Source of the DNA: Sporosarcina luteola
GTDB lineage: Bacteria > Bacillota > Bacilli > Bacillales_A > Planococcaceae
Direction of reading: 5' to 3'
Assembly: GCF_023715535.1 (NCBI RefSeq)
Contig: NZ_JAMBOI010000003.1
Span: 248,001 to 312,000 of the forward strand
DNA: 64,000 nucleotides
The position numbers were made by a program, and so were the translations under genes. Under the pieces are notes generated by a model. The model was not told the DNA's origin. It worked only from the letters and a program-made list of their open reading frames with translations, and did no database searches. This document shows positions 24,505 through 34,542 of this stretch, in pieces (the stretch's first letter is position 1; every line of letters starts with the position of its first letter).

Positions 24505-24575
24505 TAAAAAAATGAAAGCCTTTGTCTTGGATTACCACGTAGCGGGTAATCTTTGATTCAGGCTATTTCAAAGGT
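24505..24575 (-). terminator. Terminator of the VOC gene
   Basis: On the minus strand GATTACC and GGTAATC form the core of an extended hairpin whose outer arms are AGCCT and AGGCT, followed by CATTTTTTT. Confidence 0.6.
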
Positions 24576-24583
24576 TCTTCATA

Positions 24584-24982
24584 TTAGTTAGGAAGATTTA
24601 GTTGCCATGAAACTCCGAAGCGGTCATTTAGCCAGCCGAACTTTTTACTGAAACCATAATCACCTAACGGCATGAGTGCTGATCCACCTTCGATGAGTTC
24701 ATGATAAAGATTGTCAAGTTCCTCTTCAGTATCACAAGTTACAAAAATCGAGAATGAAGGTGTGAATGAAAATTGATGCTTCACGCTACTGTCAATACAC
24801 ATGAATTCTTGCCCTTTTAGCGTAAAAGTGGCCTGCATGACAGTTCCTTCTTTCCCTGATTCGCCAGGTCCGTATCGTACAATGCTCGTAATTTGTGAAT
24901 CTTCAATGAGGGATGTGTAATAATTCATCGCTTCTTCTGCATTATCTTCCTGGAACATTAAGAATGATGCTACTTTCTTCAT
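24584..24982 (-). CDS. VOC superfamily protein (PhnB-like)
   Basis: The 132-residue product matches PhnB/3-demethylubiquinone methyltransferase-like VOC proteins: VASFLMFQEDNAEEAMNYYT at the start, a GTVMQATFTLKGQEFMCID strand pair, and GWLNDRFGVSWQLNLPN at the end. The WLxDRFGVSWQ signature is typical of that branch. The ligand is unknown. ATG 24982 has AAAGGTG ten bases upstream. Confidence 0.8.
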   Translation of the reverse strand: MKKVASFLMFQEDNAEEAMNYYTSLIEDSQITSIVRYGPGESGKEGTVMQATFTLKGQEFMCIDSSVKHQFSFTPSFSIFVTCDTEEELDNLYHELIEGGSALMPLGDYGFSKKFGWLNDRFGVSWQLNLPN

Positions 24983-25151
24983 TAAACATCTACACCTTTC
25001 CATTGCTATCCTCTAAAGTATAATTCATTTCTCATAAAAGTATCCATTCTACACGTTAATTACACAATCCGTCGTTACGTGAGTAGTACTTCCCCACTCA
25101 CTCCTCATATACTGGTATCGATTGTTTAATTTCCTAAAGAGGAGGAATGGC

Positions 25152-26342
25152 GTGGACATTACCGTGCGACGGGGAGATTCGCTTTGGTATTATAGCCAGT
25201 TATTTAGAGTTCCGCTTCAATTGATCATAGATTCGAATCGTGATGTAAATTTGGCGGTTCTCTCGGTAGGGCAACGTATCCGAATCCCGGGATATGTGGC
25301 GTTCGAGGTGCAGATCAATCGGGGAGACTCCTTATGGTTGATTGCGCAGCGAAGAAACATTCCTCTCGATGCAATTTTTCTTGTGAATCCAACGCTCAAT
25401 CCAAACCGCCTGCAAGTCGGGCAGACGATCCGGGTTCCCTTGCGGATCACGTGGAGGCTCGTCAACGGTGGGCAGACGTATAGCTATGCGATGATGATCA
25501 ATGACTTGAGAAGGCTTCAATCTGTGTATCCCTTCATCCTGGGCACGTCGATAGGGAATTCGGTTCTCGGAAGGAACATTCCTGAGATACGACTTGGAAC
25601 CGGTCCGAAACGGGTTCATTACAATGCTTCCTTCCATGCAAATGAATGGATCACGACACCCGTCGTCATGACTTTCCTCAATGACTATTTGCTGTCCCTT
25701 ACGAATCAAACTCCGATACGCGGATTATCCACTTTTCCTTTGTACCAACAATCCTCATTGTCCATTGTCCCAATGGTGAATCCTGACGGTGTGACACTTG
25801 TGCAGGAAGGGCCGCCGGAGACGGAGCCATGGAGAACGCGAGTCGTTGAAGGGAACAATGGCAGCACGGATTTCTCGGGATGGAAAGCGAATATCCGAGG
25901 CGTCGACTTGAACGATCAGTTCCCGGCAAATTGGAATTTGGAACGCGCGCGGAATCCGAAAACACCGGGTCCCCGCGATTACGGCGGCGAACGACCACTC
26001 TCGGAACCGGAAGCGATTGCGATGGCTGACTTGACGAGGAGACGGGACTTCGCGTGGGTGCTCGCATTCCATACACAAGGCGAGGTCATCTATTGGGGGT
26101 ACCAAGGATTGGAGCCGCCCTATTCGGAGACGATGGTCAATGAATTTAGCCGGGTAAGCGGCTATGGGCCGGTCCAAACAATCGAAAGCTACGCCGGCTA
26201 CAAGGATTGGTTCATTCAAGATTGGCGCAGGCCAGGATTCACTGTCGAGTTAGGATCTGGAATTAATCCATTGCCGATTGCGCAGTTTGGAGAAATTTAT
26301 GAGGAGGCTTTGGGGATTTTTCTGGCGGGATTGTATTTATAG
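25152..26342 (+). CDS. LysM/M14 gamma-D-glutamyl-L-diamino acid endopeptidase
   Basis: The 396-residue protein has two LysM wall-binding domains (about residues 3-45, RGDSLWYYSQLF...QRIRIP, and 52-96, RGDSLWLIAQRR...IRVP) followed by an M14 carboxypeptidase domain. Zinc ligands are visible in ASFHANEW and in LAFHTQG, and the catalytic Glu in TVELGSG. The layout is that of endopeptidase I of Lysinibacillus sphaericus and of YqgT, which cut spore or wall peptides. GTG 25152 is used, six bases after AGAGGAGG. No signal peptide is seen, which fits a sporulation or spore enzyme. Confidence 0.88.
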   Translation: MDITVRRGDSLWYYSQLFRVPLQLIIDSNRDVNLAVLSVGQRIRIPGYVAFEVQINRGDSLWLIAQRRNIPLDAIFLVNPTLNPNRLQVGQTIRVPLRITWRLVNGGQTYSYAMMINDLRRLQSVYPFILGTSIGNSVLGRNIPEIRLGTGPKRVHYNASFHANEWITTPVVMTFLNDYLLSLTNQTPIRGLSTFPLYQQSSLSIVPMVNPDGVTLVQEGPPETEPWRTRVVEGNNGSTDFSGWKANIRGVDLNDQFPANWNLERARNPKTPGPRDYGGERPLSEPEAIAMADLTRRRDFAWVLAFHTQGEVIYWGYQGLEPPYSETMVNEFSRVSGYGPVQTIESYAGYKDWFIQDWRRPGFTVELGSGINPLPIAQFGEIYEEALGIFLAGLYL

Positions 26343-26555
26343 AATGGTAGTTAGTGCTAAATTAATTGTGACTCAACAATCTATAATGAGGTCTTTTGTC
26401 TTAATCTGTTGAAAAAAGTAAATCTCTTTCCCTGTATTTTGCATATTCTCCTCTCAAGTAAAGTTTAATGTATCAGAGTGTCATGGACACTTGAAGCACT
26501 TGAAGCATATAGTGTAAACGGCCCTCAGGTAAAAATCTAAGAGGAGAGTGTCAAA

Positions 26556-27701
26556 TTGGGGAAAGGCTTATCAAGAAAGCTTATATCTACAGCAGTTGCT
26601 AGTTTGTTACTTTTAGGAGCAGGGAGTGGTGTTGTAACTGCAGCCCCGAAGGTAGATTCGAAACAAACGAGACTAACAGTGCAGAATGTCCATACAGGTG
26701 TTATCTCGGTTAACGAAGTCGCCGTTCCAAGAAATGCGAAGGAGGTCGAGTTATCAGGTGCCGTTGTTATTGATGGCCCGCAGCTTGTCGTCTCAATCCC
26801 TGGATCAAAGAACACTACGGTCGCCAAGGTCAGCGATAAGGTGTGGACTTATAAGGCAGTGGTTGATGTATCGTCAATTAAAGGTGATGCAGAATTCAAA
26901 GTTTCTGCCTATACCATCTTTGAGAACGGAAATAATGCTGGAAAAGTTCATTCAAGTGCACCGACTGTAACGCAAAAGATCCATGTGCCGTTTATTACAT
27001 CTACGGTTGCGGAAAATACAAAATGGGCATATTACCGTTCAAGCAATCAATTCGTTTTAACGTACGATAAAGTCGAGAATTGGTCCGTTGGGAAGCCCGT
27101 TGTTACCGCTGCACAGTCAGTAGTCTTAAGCGGACTAAACCAGAGTGTGAAAATCTACGATACAACACTATTAATTCCAACTGCAAACCAAGACTTTACG
27201 TTCTCTCCGGAGGCAAAGTGGAAATTTGATGCAACAACAAAAAGGTATTCGGCTACGTTTACGATCTTTATCACAGATAGTAAAGGGGTTGTAAGAAAGG
27301 AAGCAGTGACAAGAAACGGACTGCTGCCAGGGCAAGTGAATGAACTTTCCTATCCCCTAATAGATAAATATGGGACGATTACTAAAAAGACGTCCTATGT
27401 GGCACCTGCAGCACCGGTGGATGTGGGTGTAACAGAAGTAAAGAACCTCACATTTAATGCTGTTCAACACAATAAAAATCAGGTTAAAGTGAAAGCTTCT
27501 TATCAATTGGTCCATCCTGACGGGAAAGTTGAGGCAAAGAAACATTACTTAGATGGGAATTTTGGAAATCCAGCATCAAAAAGCAAAAATCCTTCAACAA
27601 GAAAATGGGAAGTTGCCGGTTACGTCTATAAGGTCACTGTTCATTATGATGCGAAGAAGAAAACACACTATGTCACGTATGAAAATGTCAGCGAAAAATA
27701 A
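26556..27701 (+). CDS. Secreted protein of unknown function
   Basis: The 381-residue product has a signal peptide (basic start, STAVASLLLLGAGSGVVTA, cleavage near Ala-Ala30) and no further membrane segment. The mature part is rich in beta-prone sequence, Lys and Thr. No family motif is recognised and there are no cysteines that I can see. The start is TTG 26556, eight bases after GAGGAGAG. It stands alone and is followed by repeat array D. Confidence 0.65.
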   Translation: MGKGLSRKLISTAVASLLLLGAGSGVVTAAPKVDSKQTRLTVQNVHTGVISVNEVAVPRNAKEVELSGAVVIDGPQLVVSIPGSKNTTVAKVSDKVWTYKAVVDVSSIKGDAEFKVSAYTIFENGNNAGKVHSSAPTVTQKIHVPFITSTVAENTKWAYYRSSNQFVLTYDKVENWSVGKPVVTAAQSVVLSGLNQSVKIYDTTLLIPTANQDFTFSPEAKWKFDATTKRYSATFTIFITDSKGVVRKEAVTRNGLLPGQVNELSYPLIDKYGTITKKTSYVAPAAPVDVGVTEVKNLTFNAVQHNKNQVKVKASYQLVHPDGKVEAKKHYLDGNFGNPASKSKNPSTRKWEVAGYVYKVTVHYDAKKKTHYVTYENVSEK

Positions 27702-27729
27702 TAGACTAACAGGCATTATTGCAAGTAGG

Positions 27730-27868
27730 TTTATGCGTGCTTTTTCAGACTTATGCGCGGAAATATCGATTTATGCGCGTCTAGCTGGATTTATGAGCTT
27801 TTGAATGGATTTATGCGTTTTTCTGGCGTGTTATGCGTGAAAATCAGCATTTATGCGCATTTGTCATT
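27730..27868 (+). repeat. Tandem repeat array D, 20-bp period, head TTATGCG
   Basis: Seven units at exact 20-bp spacing lie between convergent genes. Heads are TTATGCGT, TTATGCGC or, once, TTATGAGC; the other 12 bases vary. The head and period are the same as in array E at 34262-34452. Confidence 0.9.
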
Positions 27869-27876
27869 TATTCCAC

Positions 27877-27902
27877 CAAAAAACCTCACTTTACGTGAGG
27901 TT
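27877..27902 (-). terminator. Terminator of the DDAH-family gene
   Basis: On the minus strand AACCTCAC, a four-base loop and GTGAGGTT are followed by TTTT, directly after the stop. Confidence 0.8.
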
Positions 27903-28753
27903 TAGTCCCTTTCGAGCGGCATGGAGCAGCAGCGGAAGGAGCCGCCGGATTTGATGATTTCGGAGAAGTCGACTTCGATGACTTCGAATCCGTGCTCGCG
28001 CATGGCGGCGTTCACTTGTTTATTTTGCGGGAGGCTGAATACTTTGTTGCCTCCTATTGATAAGACGTTAGTGCCCATCGTAAATTGTTCTTCAGGAGAC
28101 ACTTCGATCAGCTTATAAGATTGCGATAGTGTTTCGACCATGTCTGCTGACAGTGCTTCCGGGAAGATGAGCCCGATTTCAGGCGACAGTATGTTGAATA
28201 CGCAATCCAAGTGTAGATATTTTTCATTGAATGGTACGCGGATGATTTTGTGTTTTGGCAAATCGCGTTGCAAATTGCGGACGGCCTCGTCGGACGTGCG
28301 GCTGCTAATGCCGACGTACACTTTGTCGCGATCGACGATGACATCTCCCCCTTCGACCCGGTCAGTAGTCGTCTGGTACGAGATATTTTCGTCCTCGAGA
28401 AATTCCTCGAGCGCCTCCTCCTCGCCTTTTCGGATATCGCTCGCCATTTCGGCGACGAAGATTTCCTCTCCGACTGTGAATCCGATGTCTCTCGTGAATA
28501 CTTGCTCTGGAAATTGTTCGGAGGAAGGGAGTTTGATCACTTCCACGCCGAGTTCACGGAGCAGCTTTTCGAATTCCTCGTGTTGCTTCATCGCCAATTC
28601 CACGTCGATGTTTTCGTCTGCATATTGCTTTTGGGTGTCGTTGATAATATCTTCGATTGCCATGAATTTCGGTTGGCAAAGAATGACTCGCCTCAATGAA
28701 TCATATTCTGTATTGCACTTCGTTTTCGATTTATCGTCCACAGGGGAACTCAT
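27902..28753 (-). CDS. Amidinohydrolase of the DDAH/arginine deiminase superfamily (YkgA-like)
   Basis: The 283-residue product has the fold markers of dimethylarginine dimethylaminohydrolase-like enzymes: VFTRDIGFTVG, VEGGDVIV, the catalytic His in YLHLDCVF and the catalytic Cys in SGGSFRCCSM near the C terminus. These enzymes hydrolyse guanidino groups. B. subtilis YkgA has this length. ATG 28753 has GGAGG eight bases upstream. Whether arginine, methylarginine or another compound is the substrate cannot be told. Confidence 0.85.
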   Translation of the reverse strand: MSSPVDDKSKTKCNTEYDSLRRVILCQPKFMAIEDIINDTQKQYADENIDVELAMKQHEEFEKLLRELGVEVIKLPSSEQFPEQVFTRDIGFTVGEEIFVAEMASDIRKGEEEALEEFLEDENISYQTTTDRVEGGDVIVDRDKVYVGISSRTSDEAVRNLQRDLPKHKIIRVPFNEKYLHLDCVFNILSPEIGLIFPEALSADMVETLSQSYKLIEVSPEEQFTMGTNVLSIGGNKVFSLPQNKQVNAAMREHGFEVIEVDFSEIIKSGGSFRCCSMPLERD

Positions 28754-28877
28754 TATTCCATCCTCCATATCAATTTTATCCTTCAAAACTATTCCCTCTT
28801 CTATTCAAACTAAACACTAGTTTAGGGTCCCCCAATACGGGAATTGGATAACTAAATAAGGTTGGGGGGAAATTTGA

Positions 28878-29630
28878 TTGATTGAAGAAATAACAAATAC
28901 GTTATTGACGAAAGAGGATTTTGCAACTCGCTCTGATTTGCCGGAGTGGTTATTGGAGAGCTATCGGACGTTCCGGGAAACGGTAACGGATAAGACGTTT
29001 CCGTGTTATTTTGGCATGGGCGGTGAAATGAAGGGTGAATTGCGGTATGCGTATGTGACACAGCAAGATTGGTCCAATTTGCCTTCCGCGTTACATGCTT
29101 TTTTGAAGTTGTTCGAAGATCCGAAGCATAAGCGGCATGGATTGTTCGTCTTCGTGGAGCCTTTTGAGGCGGAAAGTGATTTAGAGGCGTACCGGCAGCA
29201 GTTTTGGGACATTCTGCAATATTTGCATGACGTTGATAAGGTGGAGTGGCCAGCTGACAGCCCTCGTGATCCTGATCATTACTTATGGGACTTCCATTTT
29301 GGCGGAGAGCCGATTTTCGTGTTCGGAAATGCACCGGCCTATAAGCAGCGGAAGACAAGGGATTTAGGGCAATCAATGGTGCTCGGCTTCCAACCTAGAC
29401 GTATTTTCGAAGGATTGAAGGGTACCGAAAAAGGCGGCATCATGTCCCGCGAAAAGGTGCGTGAGCGTGTCGAAGTATGGGATCAATTGCCGAAGCATCC
29501 GGATATTAGCCATTACGGCGACCCGACACATAATGAATGGAAACAGTTTTTCATCGGTGACGATATAGAACCGATTATCGGGAAATGTCCGTTTTCGCAT
29601 AAAGAAATGAAAAGTGATTCAATGATGTAA
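28878..29630 (+). CDS. YqcI/YcgG family protein
   Basis: The 250-residue product matches the YqcI/YcgG family (FPCYFGMGGEMKGELRYAYV, FWDILQYLHDVDKVEWP, GFQPRRIFEGL), small proteins of unknown biochemical role, often near the C terminus ending in a CPFSHKE-type motif as here. The start is TTG 28878 after GGGGGG. It is monocistronic and followed by a terminator. Confidence 0.82.
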   Translation: MIEEITNTLLTKEDFATRSDLPEWLLESYRTFRETVTDKTFPCYFGMGGEMKGELRYAYVTQQDWSNLPSALHAFLKLFEDPKHKRHGLFVFVEPFEAESDLEAYRQQFWDILQYLHDVDKVEWPADSPRDPDHYLWDFHFGGEPIFVFGNAPAYKQRKTRDLGQSMVLGFQPRRIFEGLKGTEKGGIMSREKVRERVEVWDQLPKHPDISHYGDPTHNEWKQFFIGDDIEPIIGKCPFSHKEMKSDSMM

Positions 29631-29633
29631 AAA

Positions 29634-29662
29634 GGGGCCGAAAGATTATTTCGGCCTCTTTT
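29634..29662 (+). terminator. Terminator of the YqcI-like gene
   Basis: GGGCCGAAA and TTTCGGCCT form a stem followed by CTTTT. Confidence 0.8.
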
Positions 29663-29783
29663 CTTATTTCCCGTGTTTAATTTCCCGCTTTATTTCACTG
29701 AAAAATGCCGTCATCACTGCATTTCCCAGTCGTTTTTTGACGGAATATTTCCCGAAGTGTGTCGATTTCCCGGGAAATAGCGA

Positions 29784-31106
29784 TTATTTCCTGCCGATTC
29801 CCTTTCCGATTCCATAGTAGATATCCATTTCGGCTTCGGGTACCATTCCGCCTCCTGTTGCCCAGACGAGATGGGTTGCGGATGGCGCGTTGGCTAGTGG
29901 CACTTCATTGTGAATGGCTTGGATTGGACCTGTCATTCCCGCGAGCGCTGACGGTTCAAGTCGGATGTCCTCGGTATCTGCAATCATCGACAGCAGCTCG
30001 AACATCGTGTCATCGCCTATTGTATAGCAACCTTCAAGGAGCGGTTCCATTTTCTTGCCGACAAATGCGGATGCTGTGCCGACAGCAAGTCCGTCCGCAG
30101 CAGTCTGATTGTCCAAACCGAAGTCCGCGACGGATACTTTGTCATGCAATCCGGTCATCATGCCGATTGTCATGCATGGTGAATGCGTCGGTTCCGCGAA
30201 GAAACATTGGACATTGTCGCCAAATTGAAGCTTCAGGCCGAAAGCGACGCCTCCCGGTCCCCCGCCTACACCACATGGCAAATAGACGAATAAAGGACTG
30301 TTTCCATCGACAAGGATTCCACTCTCTTTTAATTGGGCAGCGACCCGTTCGCCTGCGACTGCGTAGCCGAGGAAGAGGTCGAGCGAGTTTTCATCATCAA
30401 CGAAGTGGCAGAGCGGATCAGCTTCCGCTTGGCGTCTACCTTCCTCGACCGCTTTGCTGTAATCGTCCGCATATTCGACGACTGTCACGCCTTTTTCACG
30501 GAGAAGATCTTTCTTCCATTGCTTCGCATCCGCGGACATATGGACCGTGACATTGAAGCCGAGCTTCGCACTCATGATGCCGATGCTCAATCCGAGATTC
30601 CCCGTCGAGCCGACAGCAATTTTATGCTTCGCAAATAAATTACGGAATTCCGGCTCCGCGAATTTTGTGTAGTCCCCATCCTGTTTAATGAGCCCATGCG
30701 CCAAGGCAAGCGTTTCGGCATGCTTCAATACTTCGTAGATGCCGCCCCGCGCTTTGATGGAGCCCGAAATCGGGAGGGCGTTGTCTTGCTTCAACAGCAA
30801 TTTCCCGGGAATTACAGTTTCATATGTAGAAGCAAGTGCTTCTTTCATTTTCGGGATGGCGGTGATTGGTGACTCGATAATGCCATTTTCCTTTGCAGTT
30901 TCAGGAAATACTTTTGCGATGTACGGAGCAAAACGCTTTAACCGTTCGCTTGCGTCCTTCACATCTGCGGCAGTGATGCCGGATCGGGAAATGCCTGTTG
31001 AACTGTCACCGTTCATCGGGTTTCTCCATAGAACCTCCTGCTTTTCAGAGATTTGTTGCAATAATGGAAATTTCTCCAACCACTTCACTTTTTCAGTTTT
31101 ATGCAC
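29784..31106 (-). CDS. dsdA: D-serine ammonia-lyase (dehydratase)
   Basis: The 440-residue PLP enzyme matches DsdA across its length: the PLP Lys in [11 protein letters not shown], the phosphate-binding loop in [21 protein letters not shown] and [10 protein letters not shown]. It converts D-serine to pyruvate and ammonia. The start is GTG 31106, eight bases after GGAGGC. The next gene on the same strand is a D,D-carboxypeptidase, which fits D-amino acid turnover at the wall, though they need not be co-transcribed. Confidence 0.93.
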   Translation of the reverse strand: MHKTEKVKWLEKFPLLQQISEKQEVLWRNPMNGDSSTGISRSGITAADVKDASERLKRFAPYIAKVFPETAKENGIIESPITAIPKMKEALASTYETVIPGKLLLKQDNALPISGSIKARGGIYEVLKHAETLALAHGLIKQDGDYTKFAEPEFRNLFAKHKIAVGSTGNLGLSIGIMSAKLGFNVTVHMSADAKQWKKDLLREKGVTVVEYADDYSKAVEEGRRQAEADPLCHFVDDENSLDLFLGYAVAGERVAAQLKESGILVDGNSPLFVYLPCGVGGGPGGVAFGLKLQFGDNVQCFFAEPTHSPCMTIGMMTGLHDKVSVADFGLDNQTAADGLAVGTASAFVGKKMEPLLEGCYTIGDDTMFELLSMIADTEDIRLEPSALAGMTGPIQAIHNEVPLANAPSATHLVWATGGGMVPEAEMDIYYGIGKGIGRK

Positions 31107-31159
31107 GGTTTTCAGCCTCCGTTTAGAGAATTTCCTTCATTATAGCATGCGGGAATCTC

Positions 31160-32023
31160 TTATTTATTCAACACATATCGGTCGATTAAATCGCGGGTCA
31201 GTTCGAAACGTGGAGTGGACGTATCGCTTCCCTCCGCTTCGACGCCGATGACGACCGTGATGATCCGCTTCCCTTCATAGACGCCTGTGCTTGCAAAACA
31301 CGGCCCCGCTTCTTCGGTGTACCCCGTTTTCAACCCTTCCATGCCCATCATCGCTTGCGGCATTCCCGGGAGCATGAGATTCGTGTTCCATAGCTTCGTT
31401 CCTTCGCTCGTGGTGAAATCCGTCATGCGAGTGAATTCCAGTACTTCCGGATAGTTTGTCAGAAGTTCATTCGCGATGGCGGCGACATCCCGGACTGTTG
31501 CGCGATTCGTCTCATCTTCATCCAATCCGGTTGCATTGATGAAGCTGGTGTTCCGCAAGCCGAATGATTTGGCTTTCTTGTTCATCTGTATCACGAATTC
31601 CTCTTCCGTGCCGCTCACCATTTCGGCGAGTGCGACAGCCGCATCATTTGCGGAAGTGACGGTCATGGCGGCGAAAAGTTCGCGGACATTGTATGTTTTA
31701 TGCGTGTCCATTCCTAAAACGACCGCATATTTCGGTTGTTTCAGCGCCGCTATGGAAGGCTTGTATTGGCTATCCCATGTGAGTCGACCATCGGCGATCG
31801 CTTCAAGGACGATGTATTGGGTCATCAGCTTTGACATGCTTGCGATAGGCAAGGCTTCCTTGGCATTTTGCTCATAAAGGATCTTTCCGGAATCCGCTTC
31901 CATGACGATAGCAGCCTTTGCCTCGCTGTAGAGGGGGTCTGCTTCTTTACGAGCGTCTTTATCTTTAATGAAGAAGAAGAAAGCCATTGCGGCGACGAAT
32001 AGGATTGCAAGAATTTTTTTCAT
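31160..32023 (-). CDS. D-alanyl-D-alanine carboxypeptidase (penicillin-binding protein)
   Basis: The roughly 287-residue product has an N-terminal membrane or signal segment (ILAILFVAAMAFFFFI) and the three active-site motifs of S11 peptidases: SMSK, SAN (TSANDAA) and LKTGYT. It trims the terminal D-Ala of peptidoglycan stem peptides outside the membrane. No C-terminal PBP5-type extension is present, so the enzyme is a short form. ATG 32023 is used; GTG 32035 is possible. Confidence 0.88.
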   Translation of the reverse strand: MKKILAILFVAAMAFFFFIKDKDARKEADPLYSEAKAAIVMEADSGKILYEQNAKEALPIASMSKLMTQYIVLEAIADGRLTWDSQYKPSIAALKQPKYAVVLGMDTHKTYNVRELFAAMTVTSANDAAVALAEMVSGTEEEFVIQMNKKAKSFGLRNTSFINATGLDEDETNRATVRDVAAIANELLTNYPEVLEFTRMTDFTTSEGTKLWNTNLMLPGMPQAMMGMEGLKTGYTEEAGPCFASTGVYEGKRIITVVIGVEAEGSDTSTPRFELTRDLIDRYVLNK

Positions 32024-32212
32024 ATAGAAGACCACACCTTTCTGTACTACTTCTATTGTCTACAACAAAGATGAAGATTCATGCATGGATTATCTGAAGA
32101 ATTTCTGAAGATGGGTGTTCCACGCAATAAGGTCATCGCCCTTCTGCACACACCATCATCATCCGGACTGAATACGCTAGTAATAATAACGTCAGTAATG
32201 GTGGTGATTTGC

Positions 32213-34249
32213 ATGGAGAGTGCGGGGATTTTAGCGGGGCCGATGTTACGGCGCGTCGATACAGAATCTGTTGCTATTTGGGTGGCGACAGACTGTCCTG
32301 TCGAGGTGAACGCTGCCATTTACTGTCTTGATACGCTTATTCAGCTCGACACCGAAACGAAGACGACATCTATACGAGCAGGCCATCGTTTGTTCATCCA
32401 CCTTGTGCAGGTGCATGGGCAATTTCCAACGGAGACACTCCTTGGCTATGACCTGCTTTTTCGCGTTGGAAATAAGATATATACTTTGGCAAACCTCGGA
32501 TTGATTCACGATAATGAAGATTCCATCACGTACGATGGGCTTCCCTATCCATCGTTTTTCATCCCCGCTAGTGCAGCTCCAACTTTTCTATATGCATCTT
32601 GTCGGAAATTTCACGGGAAGGGAGATGATGCTCTCGTTGCAGCAGATGCGCTTTTGCAAAGGGAAACGGAGAATCTGGCGGCACGGCCGTGCGCTTTGTT
32701 TCTTACCGGAGACCAGATTTACGCAGATGATGTGGCGGATCCTTTATTTCCAGTCATCAGAACGGTTGCCGAACACTATATTGGTAAGGAAGACCTTTGG
32801 CAGTTCGATTTGCGCTTGCGGGAGGAGCCTTTTTCCAGTTCTTTAACGCAGGTGAATGGCCGGCAGTTTATTACGGAACGGTTTTGCCGGTTTACTTCAG
32901 GCAACGCTTCGAATCATTTGCTCACGTTCGGGGAGTATGCGGCGATGTATTTGCTGTCTTGGAGTCCGGCTATGTGGGCGGGCGTTTTTCTCCCTACTTT
33001 CGATGAGTTGGTGAGGGAGGATGGCCTGTATTTGTATTATCCTGACAATCATGGTGAGCTCGAGCAAAGCAGAGTCCGTTTTGAAGAACAGGCCGGGCAG
33101 CTTTTGCAGGTAATTGGTTCTCTTCATCGGATCCGTAGGCTGTTTGCGAATGTGCCTACGTATATGATATTCGATGACCATGATGTGACGGATGACTGGA
33201 ATTTATCCGCAGATTGGCGCAGTGCGGTGCTCGCTTCGGCTCTAGGGAAACATGTGATTGCGAACGGGCTTTGTGCGTACTGGGCGTTCCAAGGTTGGGG
33301 CAATGAGCCACAACGGTTCGGGGAGGGGTTCCTACAGTCGATGTGTAGTCATTTCGACGGGTTCATTGCTGACTCAACTGCTTATAAGGTTTGGGCGAAT
33401 CGGCTATGGTCATTCAATGGCTGGCAATTCGTAGCGCCCACTACACCCGCTGCGCTGTTTTTAGATACGAGGACAATGCGTCATTTTGAAAATGAGCCGA
33501 AACCGGTGAAAATTGGACGGATGTATAAAGAGAGCGTCCAGACGCCAAGGTTGATCGGCACGTCCGGATGGAAGGTGACGGCCCGGACGCTTTTAAAATC
33601 CCAGTGGACACGGGGGGACCCGCTGATCATTGTCTCGCCGACGCCGCTATATGGATTAGGTCTCATCGAATCGGTTCTCCATTCGTATGTGTATCCGCTG
33701 AGGGCGCTTGGGGTTCCGATTCATGAATTGCTTGATTTTGAGGCGTGGAAGTATAACGGCAGGGGGTTCACCGATTTCATCGGCCAGCTGTTCCATTGGA
33801 GCCTGTCCCGATGCATCATCCTGTCGGGGGATGTCCATTATGCTTCCGCGGTCCGGTCGCGCTTGACGTCGAAGCGGGAAGTGCTGGATATTTTGCAATT
33901 TACGAGCAGCCCTTCCCATAATATGAGTTTCACGGGTGTTTGGGGGAAGCTCATGAAGATGGCGGTTTGGGGAAATGCGAGGCGTCGGGTGAAGAAGACG
34001 ATCTATCGATATTGCGATGTGGCATTTTCTATTCGAAATGGCGGGAAAGCGATGGATTACCCGAAGGATGCGAAATGGCAGGAGGCACTCCGTTATTTGG
34101 AGATGCAAGGCGGAGCGATCGTCGAGACGGAGAACAATATCGGGTTGATCAACGTCGGGGAGACCGTTATCAGGCATTCACTGCTACAGATGGTCGGAGG
34201 AGAGATGAATGAGATTCGATATGAGGATATTGAAGCTTCGCCGGTGTGA
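32213..34249 (+). CDS. PhoD-like metallophosphatase family protein
   Basis: The 678-residue product has PhoD-like elements in order: GPMLRRVDTESVAIWV (N-terminal beta domain), FLTGDQIYADD, YMIFDDHDVTDDWN and IILSGDVHYASAV, giving the Asp and His metal ligands. There is no signal peptide or Tat motif, unlike secreted PhoD, so a cytoplasmic role is likely. The substrate is unknown. ATG 32213 follows GGTGGTGATTTGC; longer in-frame starts at 32081 and 32111 would run over the preceding promoter region. Confidence 0.82.
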   Translation: MESAGILAGPMLRRVDTESVAIWVATDCPVEVNAAIYCLDTLIQLDTETKTTSIRAGHRLFIHLVQVHGQFPTETLLGYDLLFRVGNKIYTLANLGLIHDNEDSITYDGLPYPSFFIPASAAPTFLYASCRKFHGKGDDALVAADALLQRETENLAARPCALFLTGDQIYADDVADPLFPVIRTVAEHYIGKEDLWQFDLRLREEPFSSSLTQVNGRQFITERFCRFTSGNASNHLLTFGEYAAMYLLSWSPAMWAGVFLPTFDELVREDGLYLYYPDNHGELEQSRVRFEEQAGQLLQVIGSLHRIRRLFANVPTYMIFDDHDVTDDWNLSADWRSAVLASALGKHVIANGLCAYWAFQGWGNEPQRFGEGFLQSMCSHFDGFIADSTAYKVWANRLWSFNGWQFVAPTTPAALFLDTRTMRHFENEPKPVKIGRMYKESVQTPRLIGTSGWKVTARTLLKSQWTRGDPLIIVSPTPLYGLGLIESVLHSYVYPLRALGVPIHELLDFEAWKYNGRGFTDFIGQLFHWSLSRCIILSGDVHYASAVRSRLTSKREVLDILQFTSSPSHNMSFTGVWGKLMKMAVWGNARRRVKKTIYRYCDVAFSIRNGGKAMDYPKDAKWQEALRYLEMQGGAIVETENNIGLINVGETVIRHSLLQMVGGEMNEIRYEDIEASPV

Positions 34250-34261
34250 GCCGGCGGGGCT

Positions 34262-34452
34262 TTTATGCTTATTTGCAGTGATTTATGCGGCTTTCGACGA
34301 GTTTATGCGCCCATTTCGGCATTTATGCGCAAGTTTTAAGATTTATGCGCCGATCAGGATGGTTATGCGTATATTTTACGATTTATGCGCGATTGGGGAA
34401 TTTTATGCGTTTCTGCTGGAGTTTATGCGTGATTCGCGGAAATCATGCACTA
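34262..34452 (+). repeat. Tandem repeat array E, 20-bp period, head TTATGCGC
   Basis: Nine or ten consecutive units at exactly 20 bp lie between convergent genes. Eight of the heads read TTATGCG; the first is TTATGCT and the last TCATGCA. The 12-13 bases between heads share almost nothing. This is the cleanest example of the class. Confidence 0.92.
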
Positions 34453-34506
34453 TTAGGTTCTCCCTCTCGTGCAGAATGCCTTTCACAAACTTAGGTAGGG
34501 TTAATT

Positions 34507-34538
34507 AAAAAAGAGGCTACCCATCGGATAGCCTCTCA
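34507..34538 (-). terminator. Terminator of the kyn operon
   Basis: On the minus strand AGAGGCTATCC and GGGTAGCCTCT (one wobble or mismatch) are followed by TTTTTT just after kynA. Confidence 0.85.
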
Positions 34539-34542
34539 CTAT

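Noticed and set aside
25332-26219. Long minus-strand frames opposite the LysM/M14 peptidase gene
   Set aside because: Shadow frames; the plus strand carries clear LysM and zinc-peptidase motifs.
29690-29783. Repeated TTTCCCG between the YqcI and dsdA genes as another array
   Set aside because: The spacing is irregular (18, 21, 26 bases and more), so it does not show the exact period of the other arrays. It could be a decayed array.
34262-34452. The 20/21-bp arrays as CRISPR
   Set aside because: The conserved part is 7-14 bases and the variable part about 7-13 bases, far below CRISPR repeat and spacer lengths. Heads are not identical and no cas gene is in the window.
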